Source: Chitinophagaceae bacterium UBA7600
GTDB taxonomy: Bacteria > Bacteroidota > Bacteroidia > Chitinophagales > Chitinophagaceae
DNA length: 15,503 nucleotides
Assembly: GCA_002478885.1 (NCBI GenBank)
Contig: DLKC01000033.1
Location: 1-15,503, forward strand
Direction of reading: 5' to 3'
The notes under the pieces are model-generated. The model saw only the letters and a program-made list of their open reading frames with translations, had not been told where the DNA came from and did no database searches. The position numbers and the translations under genes are program-made. Below, in pieces: positions 1 through 6,428 of the stretch. How positions within the stretch are numbered: position 1 is the stretch's first letter; the number at the start of each line of letters is the position of its first letter.

Positions 1-58
1 ACGCTCCGTTCAGGTTCCTGTCCGCTTATCGGCAGTAATACATGCCAAACTATAGCAC

Positions 59-253
59 TTAACTTTTATCATCCCGCTTCCTGATCATCCTGTTCAGCAC
101 ATACGAGACCGTAAAGCTTACAAAAGCTCCCACGGCGGAATAAACCGCCGTTTGCAACACCCCATGCCCGCTGATGGCATTGCATAAGCCCGACAAAGTG
201 CCGCCAATCGTGCCCATAAAAACAAACCCGTTATTTTCAGTTGTATGATGCAT
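59..253 (-). CDS. Small two-helix membrane protein, holin-like, unknown function
   Basis: A 64-aa protein. I see a short polar start (MHHTTENNG), a hydrophobic Gly/Ala-rich stretch at about residues 10-28, a second at about 33-54, and a basic tail (NRMIRKRDDKS). Two membrane helices followed by a positively charged cytoplasmic tail resemble small phage holins and other tiny Bacteroidota membrane proteins, but no family-defining motif is present. The start is well supported: AGGAGG sits 5 nt upstream of the ATG, a strong Shine-Dalgarno for this phylum. The gene lies downstream of the 251-aa gene on the same strand, separated from it by an intrinsic terminator. It may therefore depend on read-through or on its own promoter. 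A holin role is inference only; no endolysin gene is visible in the window. Confidence 0.6.
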   Translation of the reverse strand: MHHTTENNGFVFMGTIGGTLSGLCNAISGHGVLQTAVYSAVGAFVSFTVSYVLNRMIRKRDDKS

Positions 254-258
254 AATAA

Positions 259-264
259 CCTCCT
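259..264 (-). promoter_or_regulatory. Strong Shine-Dalgarno (AGGAGG) for the small membrane protein
   Basis: Read on the minus strand the leader is AGGAGGTTATT and then ATG. A full anti-SD match is unusual here; the other genes in the window have A-rich leaders without one. It fixes the start of the 64-aa gene. Confidence 0.75.
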
Positions 265-270
265 GAGATT

Positions 271-303
271 TAAAAAGGCAGGCACCTGGTTAAGGTGCCT
301 GCC
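271..303 (-). terminator. Intrinsic terminator after the 251-aa gene
   Basis: A perfect 11-bp stem (ggcaggcacct / aggtgcctgcc, 277-287 and 293-303) encloses a 5-nt loop. On the minus strand it is followed by TTTTTA (276-271). It lies 18 nt beyond the stop codon at 321 and only 7 nt before the Shine-Dalgarno of the next gene, so it could also act as an attenuator for that gene. Confidence 0.85.
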
Positions 304-320
304 GGTGAAACAAAAAAGAA

Positions 321-1076
321 CTAGTCAGCGTCTACCTCAACGATCGACGCGGCATTAAACGATCCGTTTTTCAAAGCGTATTTGGTGCCGTTCACCTGCT
401 GAACAAACTCTACCAGTAACACGCAGAAAACCGGGTGGGTGGTCGCCGGGCTTAACCCGATGGTAAGGTCAAAAGCCGGTACCGTGCTGTTGTCCCACGG
501 GTAATAAGCCGATTCCGCGGTTTGCACTTCGTAACTGTCGTTTTCAAAATCGACAGCCGTGCCTGCCAGCGACAACTTAAAATGCGTGGTGCCCGAAGGC
601 GCCGCCACCATGGTCGATGCCACAAATGCCTCGAAAGAAGCCGTGAGCACACCGCTGGCGCGGGTATAGCTCGTTGTGATGGGCATGTACAGCGTGGCGC
701 CGAGTTTCGCCTGGTTATTAAAGTCAAACCCTTTTAAAAGGGCCGCTTCACCGTCGATCACGTTGCGCTGCCCGCGGGGGTTCACCGTGTCTTCATGGAT
801 CACGATCATCATGCTTTGCTGCAAACGACCGATCATCTTGGGGTCTGCCGCTTTTTGTATCAGGGAGCGCACCGAACTCCTCAGCAGTTTGGAAGCTTTA
901 CCGGCACGGCCGAACTCGGCCATGTTTTCCCTTGTTCTTTCAAATGCCGGGGCTGTTGCGATCTTGTCACCCGAAACGCCGCCTTTCTGGCGAACCATAA
1001 AACCATCACCTGATTTAAAGAAGGTGATATTACCGATTGTTCCTTCAATGGGAAGGATGCCTGCTTGTCTGGCCAT
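321..1076 (-). CDS. Conserved Bacteroidota hypothetical protein (MARQAGILPIEGTIGN family)
   Basis: A 251-aa protein, taken from the ATG that gives MARQAGILPIEGTIGNITFF. This N-terminus, followed by a FMVRQKGGVSG-like stretch, a TRENMAEFGRAGKA helix region and a C-terminal NGTKYALKNGSFNA segment, matches my memory of a family found in many copies in Bacteroidota genomes, some annotated DUF6266. The function is not established. The reading frame stays open 28 codons further upstream, but that extension has no family resemblance and I regard it as spurious. The C-terminal half is rich in beta-type sequence, with a PAGTTHFKL-like motif. No signal peptide or membrane segment is seen. The neighbouring holin-like protein makes a phage or tail-like origin conceivable, but nothing in the sequence proves it. 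Confidence 0.75.
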   Translation of the reverse strand: MARQAGILPIEGTIGNITFFKSGDGFMVRQKGGVSGDKIATAPAFERTRENMAEFGRAGKASKLLRSSVRSLIQKAADPKMIGRLQQSMMIVIHEDTVNPRGQRNVIDGEAALLKGFDFNNQAKLGATLYMPITTSYTRASGVLTASFEAFVASTMVAAPSGTTHFKLSLAGTAVDFENDSYEVQTAESAYYPWDNSTVPAFDLTIGLSPATTHPVFCVLLVEFVQQVNGTKYALKNGSFNAASIVEVDAD

Positions 1077-1197
1077 AAAATGTTTTTTTAATAAAGTGAT
1101 TTTGAAATTTGTTTTTGTGCCCTGGTCACCCGCTGCAGCCGGGTACACATGTGTTACCATTGCAAAACAAACTTACATGGGCAAACAGCCGGTTTTG

Positions 1198-1225
1198 GTA
1201 ACAGGGGTCATGTGACCCCTGTTAC
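1198..1225. repeat. Perfect 13-bp inverted repeat (possible operator)
   Basis: Arm gtaacaggggtca (1198-1210), 2-nt centre (tg), arm tgacccctgttac (1213-1225), with no mismatches. It lies 122 bp upstream of the start of the minus-strand 251-aa gene. The near-zero loop favours a dimeric repressor operator over a terminator, and no U-tract follows on either strand. The rest of 1077-1391 holds nothing else I can assign. Confidence 0.6.
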
Positions 1226-1391
1226 GCGCTTGATTCTAAAGCAGTTGCTTCCGTGAAAATGTAGACTAGTGTTACGTCAGGAAATTACTCTATTACTGCA
1301 TGTAAGGCTTATACGGGTTAAACAGGCTTTTTAGAAAGCTGCCGGCGAAATAAATAAAGCCAGGCCCGGACAGACATTCCTGCTGCCAAAC

Positions 1392-1634
1392 TTCCCTGGC
1401 TATTGTTTTTACCAATTGATTGGTTTATATTGTTTAGCGGTTGAGTATGGGGGGTAGGACAGCTAGCGATAAAACCAAACTGCCCGGCTTCGACAATACA
1501 AATTGATATCATAATTTTCTGTAATACCGATTGCACTAATGAAAATACAAAAACCACTAACAGAAAGCAGTTGATTATCAATGATTGTTGTAATTTCCAT
1601 GTAACGTATTACATCATAAATCCACGCGTTAGCT
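1392..1634 (+). repeat. ~240-bp repeat R1, copy a, ending at a cassette core site
   Basis: This stretch matches 4348-4587 at roughly 85-88% identity by eye, with few indels. It ends in GTTAGCT, the start of cassette 1. An internal stretch around 1453-1505 (GGACAGC..GCGATA..CCCGGCTTCGACAATAC) resembles the 3' arm of the attC-like elements at 3674-3690 and 6073-6089 (CCCGCCTTCGGCAATAC). R1 may therefore be a divergent member of the same family with about 120 bp of extra sequence before the core. It contains no convincing gene. Confidence 0.75.
1628..1634 (+). other. attC-type core site GTTAGCT, 5' boundary of cassette 1
   Basis: GTTAGCT sits in the position of an integron core (consensus GTTRRRY; one departure, C at the sixth base). 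The nine bases GTTAGCTGT starting here are the exact reverse complement of ACAGCTAAC at 3501-3509, the first bases of this cassette's attC. That relation between the two ends of one cassette is diagnostic of integron cassettes, because both derive from the same attC in the circular form. Confidence 0.65.
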
Positions 1635-1709
1635 GTCACCCTTGGACGTCCCTGCTAACCTTAACAGTTCGACCAATTTCAAGTAAATATTAAAACTAAT
1701 CTAAGCATA

Positions 1710-3461
1710 ATGAAAATTAAAAGCATCGAAATAACAAACGTGAAAGGAATTGGGAACCATTCGTTTGACTTAGACTTAGTACCCAACAAACCTAATATTT
1801 TAGTCGCACCAAATGGATTTGGGAAAAGTTCTTTCGCTATTGCTTTTGAGTCGCTCAAACGAGATAAAATTGAACTTGAAAATAACAATTACCATTTAAA
1901 AAAAGACACCAATCTTCCGATAGTAAAAATGATAATTGAGGAAGGTGGAACGACCAGCACACTGTTAGCTGATAGTAGCCAAAATACAATTTCAAATCAA
2001 TTCGACATATTTGTAATTAATAGTCAAGTCACGGCCAAAGCAACACTATTGAAATTTGGTGGAAAATCTATTGCTAAGCCCTCGTTAGAAATTGAACCCA
2101 CAGTTTTAATAAGCTCAATTCCTGAAAAAGTAGAATTTGGTTACAACTATACTAATGTAAAAAAGGCTTTTGGAACTGTTGGCAAAATATTACCTAATAT
2201 AAGTGAGCTTCTTTCCAATCCCCCATTTTTATTTCATGCAAATGAAAATATTTCATTACAGAAATTCAGTCAAGTAAAAATCGCAAAAGCTCTTTTGGAT
2301 TTATTAACTGAAATAAAAGCACAGAGTGGAACTGCTGAACAAATAAAAGCATGGATTCAAGCTAACAAGACTGTAGAACTTCAAGCTGTTGAAGAATTAA
2401 ATAAATTAGCACTATTAGTCCAACAATTTGATAACAAAAACATTAAAGATGTTATTGATAGTTTTCTTGCCGCTTTTCAAATAATCGACATTTACAATAG
2501 TCTTGGACTTAATTTTAAAAAAGCAAGTAAGTACATTCATTACTTAGCTTCCAAATATGAATATACACAGGTTCTTCAGTCATTTAATACAACAAGAATA
2601 AACATAAAGCCCGTAGAAGATAAAAAAAAGGGATTGTTGGTTGAGTGGCCTAAAGCACATGAAATATCGAATGGTCAAAGAGATGTTTTATCTTTTATCA
2701 CACTATTTCTAAAAGCCAGGCGAAATTTCAAAAAAAGAGACTGCATCTTAATAATAGATGAAATATTTGATTATCTGGATGATGCCAATTTAATTTCCTT
2801 CCAATATTTCATAACCAATTTAATTGAGGATATGAAGAGAGCAGGGAAAAATTTTTTTCCAATTTTAATGACACATTTAGACCCAATGTATTTTAATCAT
2901 CTTTGTTTTAGCAAACATAAATTAAAGGTTGTCTATTTAAAAAATGTTGCTAGTCATCCTAATCCTCACATTTTAAAGCTTATAAAAAAGCGTGAAGACC
3001 CTACAATCCAAGCATTGGCGGACAAACATCATTTTCATTTTTACCCAACTGACATTGACATTTCAGCACAGTTTACAGCTTTAGGATTACCAACAAGCTG
3101 GGGAGAATCAAATAAATTTCACCTTATAATTGATGCAGAAGTTAAAAAATATCTTAACGACCAAACAGACTTCTGTCCCTTAGCAATTTGTTTTGGAGTT
3201 AGGGTAAGAATAGAATCACTTATACATTATCAAATTGCTGACCCCGTAAAAAAGCAAGTGTTTCTTGACACACATGGAACAAAGAAGAAATTGGAATATT
3301 GTGAAGACATAGGCATTGATATTCCTGAAACATTTTATTTACTAGGTATTATATATAACGACAGACTTCATTGGCGTGAAGGACTTGACATAATTCGTCC
3401 AATAGCCAACAAACTAGAAAACTTGACAATCAAAAAATTAATACGCGACATTTTTAGCTGA
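1710..3461 (+). CDS. ABC/SMC-like AAA ATPase, candidate phage-defence protein (cassette 1)
   Basis: A 583-aa protein with a split ABC/SMC-type ATPase. Walker A is APNGFGKSS (33-41). The signature-like motif is ISNGQRD (319-325). Walker B is CILIIDE (345-351) with a FDYLDD D-loop, and the switch histidine is in MTHLDP (H389). The insert between Walker A and the signature is helical but too short for a long SMC coiled coil. Residues 420-583 form a separate domain that I do not recognise. It contains R498-x3-E502 and R500-x5-H506, loosely like HEPN/anticodon-nuclease motifs. Overcoming-lysogenization, Septu, RloC/PrrC and similar defence ATPases share this architecture, so a nucleic-acid-triggered defence role is a fair inference, not a demonstrated one. 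It is the only gene between the core at 1628 and the attC at 3503. The leader is A-rich with no Shine-Dalgarno. Confidence 0.8.
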   Translation: MKIKSIEITNVKGIGNHSFDLDLVPNKPNILVAPNGFGKSSFAIAFESLKRDKIELENNNYHLKKDTNLPIVKMIIEEGGTTSTLLADSSQNTISNQFDIFVINSQVTAKATLLKFGGKSIAKPSLEIEPTVLISSIPEKVEFGYNYTNVKKAFGTVGKILPNISELLSNPPFLFHANENISLQKFSQVKIAKALLDLLTEIKAQSGTAEQIKAWIQANKTVELQAVEELNKLALLVQQFDNKNIKDVIDSFLAAFQIIDIYNSLGLNFKKASKYIHYLASKYEYTQVLQSFNTTRINIKPVEDKKKGLLVEWPKAHEISNGQRDVLSFITLFLKARRNFKKRDCILIIDEIFDYLDDANLISFQYFITNLIEDMKRAGKNFFPILMTHLDPMYFNHLCFSKHKLKVVYLKNVASHPNPHILKLIKKREDPTIQALADKHHFHFYPTDIDISAQFTALGLPTSWGESNKFHLIIDAEVKKYLNDQTDFCPLAICFGVRVRIESLIHYQIADPVKKQVFLDTHGTKKKLEYCEDIGIDIPETFYLLGIIYNDRLHWREGLDIIRPIANKLENLTIKKLIRDIFS

Positions 3462-3500
3462 GAACTTTAAAGAATATTTTCGCAAACTTCAAGAGGGCGA

Positions 3501-3703
3501 ACAGCTAACAAAAGCATTGCCAAAAGCGGGGGCAGACGGAAGATCAATCATCAGCAAAATCGCTGTTGTGCATCATCCGGGCTTGACAGAATTCTACTCA
3601 TCAATTAGTTGTTAACTTCAACTTTTTTAATCATTAATCGGCTATAGTTCCGGGCAGGAAAAGCAACAAATATCCCGCCTTCGGCAATACTTGGTCGTTA
3701 GGC
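3501..3703 (+). other. attC-like recombination site of cassette 1 (~200 bp)
   Basis: The element starts with ACAGCTAAC (R''-like AGCTAAC at 3503-3509) and ends with GTTAGGC (3697-3703, a perfect GTTRRRY core). Inner boxes GCATTGCC (3513-3520) and GGCAATAC (3683-3690) pair with one mismatch. The adjoining AAAAGCGGG and CCCGCCTTC extend the imperfect stem. The spacers between the R and L boxes are 4 nt on one side and 6 nt on the other. A homologous element lies at 5903-6102. At about 200 bp it is longer than most attC sites. No integrase gene is seen nearby. Confidence 0.65.
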
Positions 3704-3762
3704 GCAACCAGAAGGGGCGTACTTTTACAAAGAGATATTTTATAGGCAAATAGAAAAGTCAA

Positions 3763-4155
3763 ATGCATAAGTTTATCTTGATTATATTCTTGCTAAATTC
3801 TCTAACCTTGTTTGGGCAAAGCAATATCAATATAAAGGCAGGTCCAATAAACTTTACTGATTCGGAGTCTCATTGGAGTTTCAAACTCGACTCAACTCAC
3901 ACGAAGCTCACCGCCTATAACGAGTTTTCAGATAGAGTATGGATTTCAGTGGTTGAATGGCCGAAGTATGGTCCATACAATGAGGTCTCATCAATATCAA
4001 GTATAAGAATTATGCGTGACACAATTGGTGTTGCGCTTGGGAGGTTTTTAGGAAAAAAAATGATCTACATAGGTTACGAAAATTCTTGCTGTGCGGGTTG
4101 CGGCGCAGTTGTTTATCCTAGTTCTGGAGAAATTGAGTTCCTAGGATGTGATTAG
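3763..4155 (+). CDS. Exported small Cys-rich protein, unknown function (cassette 2)
   Basis: A 130-aa protein with a clear N-terminal signal peptide: MHK, then a hydrophobic core to about residue 17, ending LFGQS with likely cleavage near residue 19. The mature part of about 110 aa is polar and beta-like. It ends with a cysteine cluster, C109, C110, C113 (SCCAGCG) and C129, spaced for two disulfides or a metal site. I do not recognise the family. It is the only gene between the core sites at 3697 and 4581, and the ATG follows an A-rich leader without a Shine-Dalgarno. The signal peptide lacks a lipobox cysteine, so a soluble periplasmic or secreted product is more likely than a lipoprotein. 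Confidence 0.65.
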   Translation: MHKFILIIFLLNSLTLFGQSNINIKAGPINFTDSESHWSFKLDSTHTKLTAYNEFSDRVWISVVEWPKYGPYNEVSSISSIRIMRDTIGVALGRFLGKKMIYIGYENSCCAGCGAVVYPSSGEIEFLGCD

Positions 4156-4180
4156 ATGATTAAACTCCAATCCCCTATTT

Positions 4181-4227
4181 GGCGCAGGTCTGGTAGTGCC
4201 GGTTAGTGTGTTGGCCAGACCTGTGCC
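4181..4227. repeat. Long hairpin downstream of the cassette 2 gene
   Basis: Arms ggcgcaggtctgg (4181-4193) and ccagacctgtgcc (4215-4227) pair at 12 of 13 positions around a 21-nt loop. The hairpin lies 25 nt after the stop of the exported-protein gene and is followed by only three T residues. It could be a transcript-end structure or one arm of a degenerate attC. The rest of 4228-4347 contains nothing I can assign. Confidence 0.55.
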
Positions 4228-4347
4228 TTTGCGTCACTTATACCAAATGGCTACCCTGTAAATCACTTAACATTTGCCGTCCTTAACCGAACTATAGCCG
4301 AAATAAGCCAAAACTCCAACTACCGGTTCGTTATGGCCTTCCAATCT

Positions 4348-4587
4348 TTCCCAGGCTATTGTTTTTCCCAATTGATTGAATTATATTGTTTAGCGGTTGA
4401 GAATTTGGTAGGCCAGCCAGCGATAAGACCAAACTGCCTGGCATCGACAATACAAATGGATATCATAATTTTTTTAATACCGATTCTACTAATGACAATA
4501 CAAAAACCACTAGCAGAAAGCAGTTGATTATCAATGATTTTTGTAATTTCCATGTAACGTATTATAGCATAAATAAACGCGTTAGGC
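4348..4587 (+). repeat. ~240-bp repeat R1, copy b, ending at core GTTAGGC of cassette 3
   Basis: Second copy of the repeat at 1392-1634; the last half (about 4455-4580) is the best conserved. It ends in GTTAGGC (4581-4587), a perfect GTTRRRY core. GTTAGGCACA starting there is the exact reverse complement of TGTGCCTAAC at 5903-5912. R1b occupies the place where the attC of cassette 2 should be, but no 5' partner complementary to the start of cassette 2 (GTTAGGCGCAACC) is found. Confidence 0.75.
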
Positions 4588-4605
4588 ACAATTATACAGA
4601 CCATT

Positions 4606-5676
4606 ATGAATAGTAAAAGTAAATTCATTCCAACACCTCAAAACAAAATGACACAACCTCAAAACAAACCTGCATCTCAAAAGCCTGTCACATCGACTTT
4701 ATTGGATAAAATGGAAGATGGGCGAGAATTTGAAAGTTTATTGAAATATCAGTATCAAAATTTGAACTTTCTAAGTGAATTACGAAAAAGTATTGCCGAA
4801 ATTAAAGCAATTCGTGGCAGAGAAATAGTCTGCTACGTTGCAAACGTTGTCAAGCCCAGTGCGGCAATTTCTATTGATGACTCAGACGATTTGCCTTTCA
4901 ATGAGATGATTTCATCGCTGCCTGCCGATTGCAAAGAGTTAGATATTGTGTTAGTAACTCCTGGCGGTTATGCTCATCAAGTTGCCAAATTTGTAAATAA
5001 ATTGCGACCACGATTTGAGAAAATAAGTTTTATTCTCTTGAATAAAACTATGAGTGCTGGTACTATTTTTATTATGGCAGGAGATGAAATAATCATGTCA
5101 AATCAGTCTCAAATTGGTCCGGTTGATCCACAAGTGAGAACTAAATCAGGCGAATTTGTACCAGCTCAGTCTATTCTTACCTTAATTGAAGACATCCGAG
5201 TGAGGGGCGATGAAGCAATAAAAAAAGGAGGAAAACCTTCTTGGACAGACCTACAGATATTAAATGGAATAGACCCTAAAGAAATCGGAAATGCTTTAAA
5301 TGCAAGTAATTATTCAATTCAATTAGTTGAAGAATACTTGCATAATTACAAATTTAAAGACTGGACTATACATTCGGACGGAACAAAGCCAGTAACTCCA
5401 GAAGAAAAAAAATCTAGGGCAAATGAAATTGCTACATTACTTTGTGATCACAGTAAGTGGAAAAATCACGGACATGCAATTACAAGGGAAGCAGCTTGGG
5501 AAGTTTGCAAATTAAAAATAACCCATTCCGAAAGTATTGTAGGATTGAATAAAGCAATGAGAAGAATGTGGGCTTTGTTTTATTGGGTTTTTGAAAACAC
5601 GCCGATAACTAAAGCATTTATTTCAGAAAATTATTGTATCATGCGAGCTGCCAATCAAAATAATGACAAAAAGTAA
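4606..5676 (+). CDS. SDH/SppA-type Clp-fold serine protease (cassette 3)
   Basis: A 356-aa protein of the SDH (serine dehydrogenase proteinase) branch of the ClpP/crotonase fold. Evidence: the oxyanion-type loop VTPGGYA (117-123), the nucleophile region NKTMSAGTIFIMAGD with Ser150, then SNQSQIGPVDPQ (165-176), which is highly typical of SDH_sah proteins. A late HSKWKNHGHAITRE segment (H282-E295) matches the conserved His-rich motif near the C-terminus of this family. No signal peptide or membrane helix is seen, so it should be cytosolic, unlike SppA. The first 30 residues are polar, low-complexity and rich in Gln/Pro/Lys; a start at Met15 is possible. It is followed after 4 nt by a 69-aa gene inside the same cassette, so the two probably work together. 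The substrate is unknown. The cassette setting and the context suggest a defence or stress role by inference. Confidence 0.85.
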   Translation: MNSKSKFIPTPQNKMTQPQNKPASQKPVTSTLLDKMEDGREFESLLKYQYQNLNFLSELRKSIAEIKAIRGREIVCYVANVVKPSAAISIDDSDDLPFNEMISSLPADCKELDIVLVTPGGYAHQVAKFVNKLRPRFEKISFILLNKTMSAGTIFIMAGDEIIMSNQSQIGPVDPQVRTKSGEFVPAQSILTLIEDIRVRGDEAIKKGGKPSWTDLQILNGIDPKEIGNALNASNYSIQLVEEYLHNYKFKDWTIHSDGTKPVTPEEKKSRANEIATLLCDHSKWKNHGHAITREAAWEVCKLKITHSESIVGLNKAMRRMWALFYWVFENTPITKAFISENYCIMRAANQNNDKK

Positions 5677-5680
5677 CACA

Positions 5681-5890
5681 ATGGAAACCAAAAACGAATT
5701 ACTTAAAAAACTTGGGTTTTCAGATGATTACCTAAAGTATATTTCAGAAGACCTTTCACAAACTCAAAATCTTGAAAAAGCGAATCCCAACTTTACGTTC
5801 GAAGAGTTAAGTGTTTTTCCAACAGAAATTGTCTATCCTGTAATTGACAGGAGTAATGCACCTGTTAATAATTACGTAAACAAAAGTTAG
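5681..5890 (+). CDS. Small protein paired with the SDH protease, unknown function
   Basis: A 69-aa acidic protein from the ATG at 5681 (METKNELLKKLGF). An in-frame ATG at 5663, inside the protease gene, would add six residues (MTKSNT) and make a 14-nt overlap. I prefer 5681 because it lies 4 nt after the protease stop, but both are plausible. The N-terminal 25 residues look helical, the rest is extended with conserved-looking Pro and Phe residues (NPNFTFEELSVFPTEIVYP). There is no signal peptide and no known domain. It could be a substrate, inhibitor or adaptor of the adjacent protease; this is inference from gene pairing only. Confidence 0.6.
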   Translation: METKNELLKKLGFSDDYLKYISEDLSQTQNLEKANPNFTFEELSVFPTEIVYPVIDRSNAPVNNYVNKS

Positions 5891-5902
5891 ACATAGCATA
5901 AC

Positions 5903-6102
5903 TGTGCCTAACAAAAGTATTGCCAAAAGCAGGGCGGACGGAAGGTCAATCGTCTGTAAATGGCTACTGTACTACATCCGGGCTTGACGGAATTCTACTC
6001 ATCATTAGTTGTTAATTTGTATTTTTATTTGTTTACTCAGCTTCAGTTCCGGGCTGGACAAGCATCGAATATCCCGCCTTCGGCAATACTCAGTCGTTGT
6101 AT
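5903..6102 (+). other. attC-like recombination site of cassette 3 (~200 bp)
   Basis: It starts TGTGCCTAAC (R'' GCCTAAC, 5906-5912, perfect RYYYAAC) and ends GTTGTAT (6096-6102, a core with one departure from GTTRRRY). The L boxes GTATTGCC (5917-5924) and GGCAATAC (6082-6089) are exactly complementary. Homologous to 3501-3703 along much of its length, including CCGGGCTTGAC and CCCGCCTTCGGCAATAC. Its first ten bases are complementary to the start of cassette 3 at 4581, extending to 12 of 13 positions. Confidence 0.7.
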
Positions 6103-6168
6103 GCCACCCTAAATTAACATTCTTTACATATTTAAACACCCAAGACTTTGGCATGCTACCCCACGCTA

Positions 6169-6232
6169 TTTTTAGCACATTGCAAGGCGCACAAAACCTG
6201 GACACAAAGCCAACCATGCAAAGAGCTAAAAA
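6169..6232. repeat. Palindromic element P1, left flank of the type III R-M system
   Basis: Outer arms tttttagc (6169-6176) and gctaaaaa (6225-6232) pair perfectly, with TTGCA/TGCAA pairing inside. The core (GCACATTGCAAGGCGCACA..AAGCCAACC.TGCAAAGAGC) is clearly related to the element at 10943-11010 on the other side of the mod-res genes. The rest of 6103-6428 holds no gene; 6233-6428 is a probable mod promoter region, but I see no convincing promoter elements. Confidence 0.65.
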
Positions 6233-6428
6233 AGCTAACCAACAACCTGCCCACACCGGCTTAGAAACATTTGTCACCGTTCGTTCATTAACCTAACATT
6301 ATGTTCTTATTTAATCCGACATAGACAAGCTATTTGTTATTAAATGAACTTATATCGAAGCAATGAACCAGAGATTTAAAAGCATAATTTAGCGACCTAA
6401 AAAGTTTTCAAGACAATTCAAGGAAGAA

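Noticed and set aside
676..1215. A plus-strand open frame of 179 codons opposite the 251-aa gene.
   Set aside because: It is the antisense shadow of a recognisable family protein on the minus strand and has no family resemblance of its own.
1392..4587. R1 copies as a CRISPR array or an insertion sequence.
   Set aside because: There are only two copies, each ~240 bp and 3 kb apart, with no spacer pattern, no terminal inverted repeats and no transposase.
1318..4628. Minus-strand open frames at 1318-1581 and 4356-4628 share a peptide (IMISICIV.A.QFG), which could look like a small gene family.
   Set aside because: The shared peptide comes only from the R1 nucleotide repeat. The frames differ in start, end and surrounding sequence, and the substitutions between copies are not biased to third positions. 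They lie between core sites and have no leader signals.
6009..6296. Overlapping open frames on both strands in the attC/P1 region (6005-6296).
   Set aside because: They cross the attC-like element and the palindromic element P1, and their composition is not protein-like. Structured repeats explain the sequence better.
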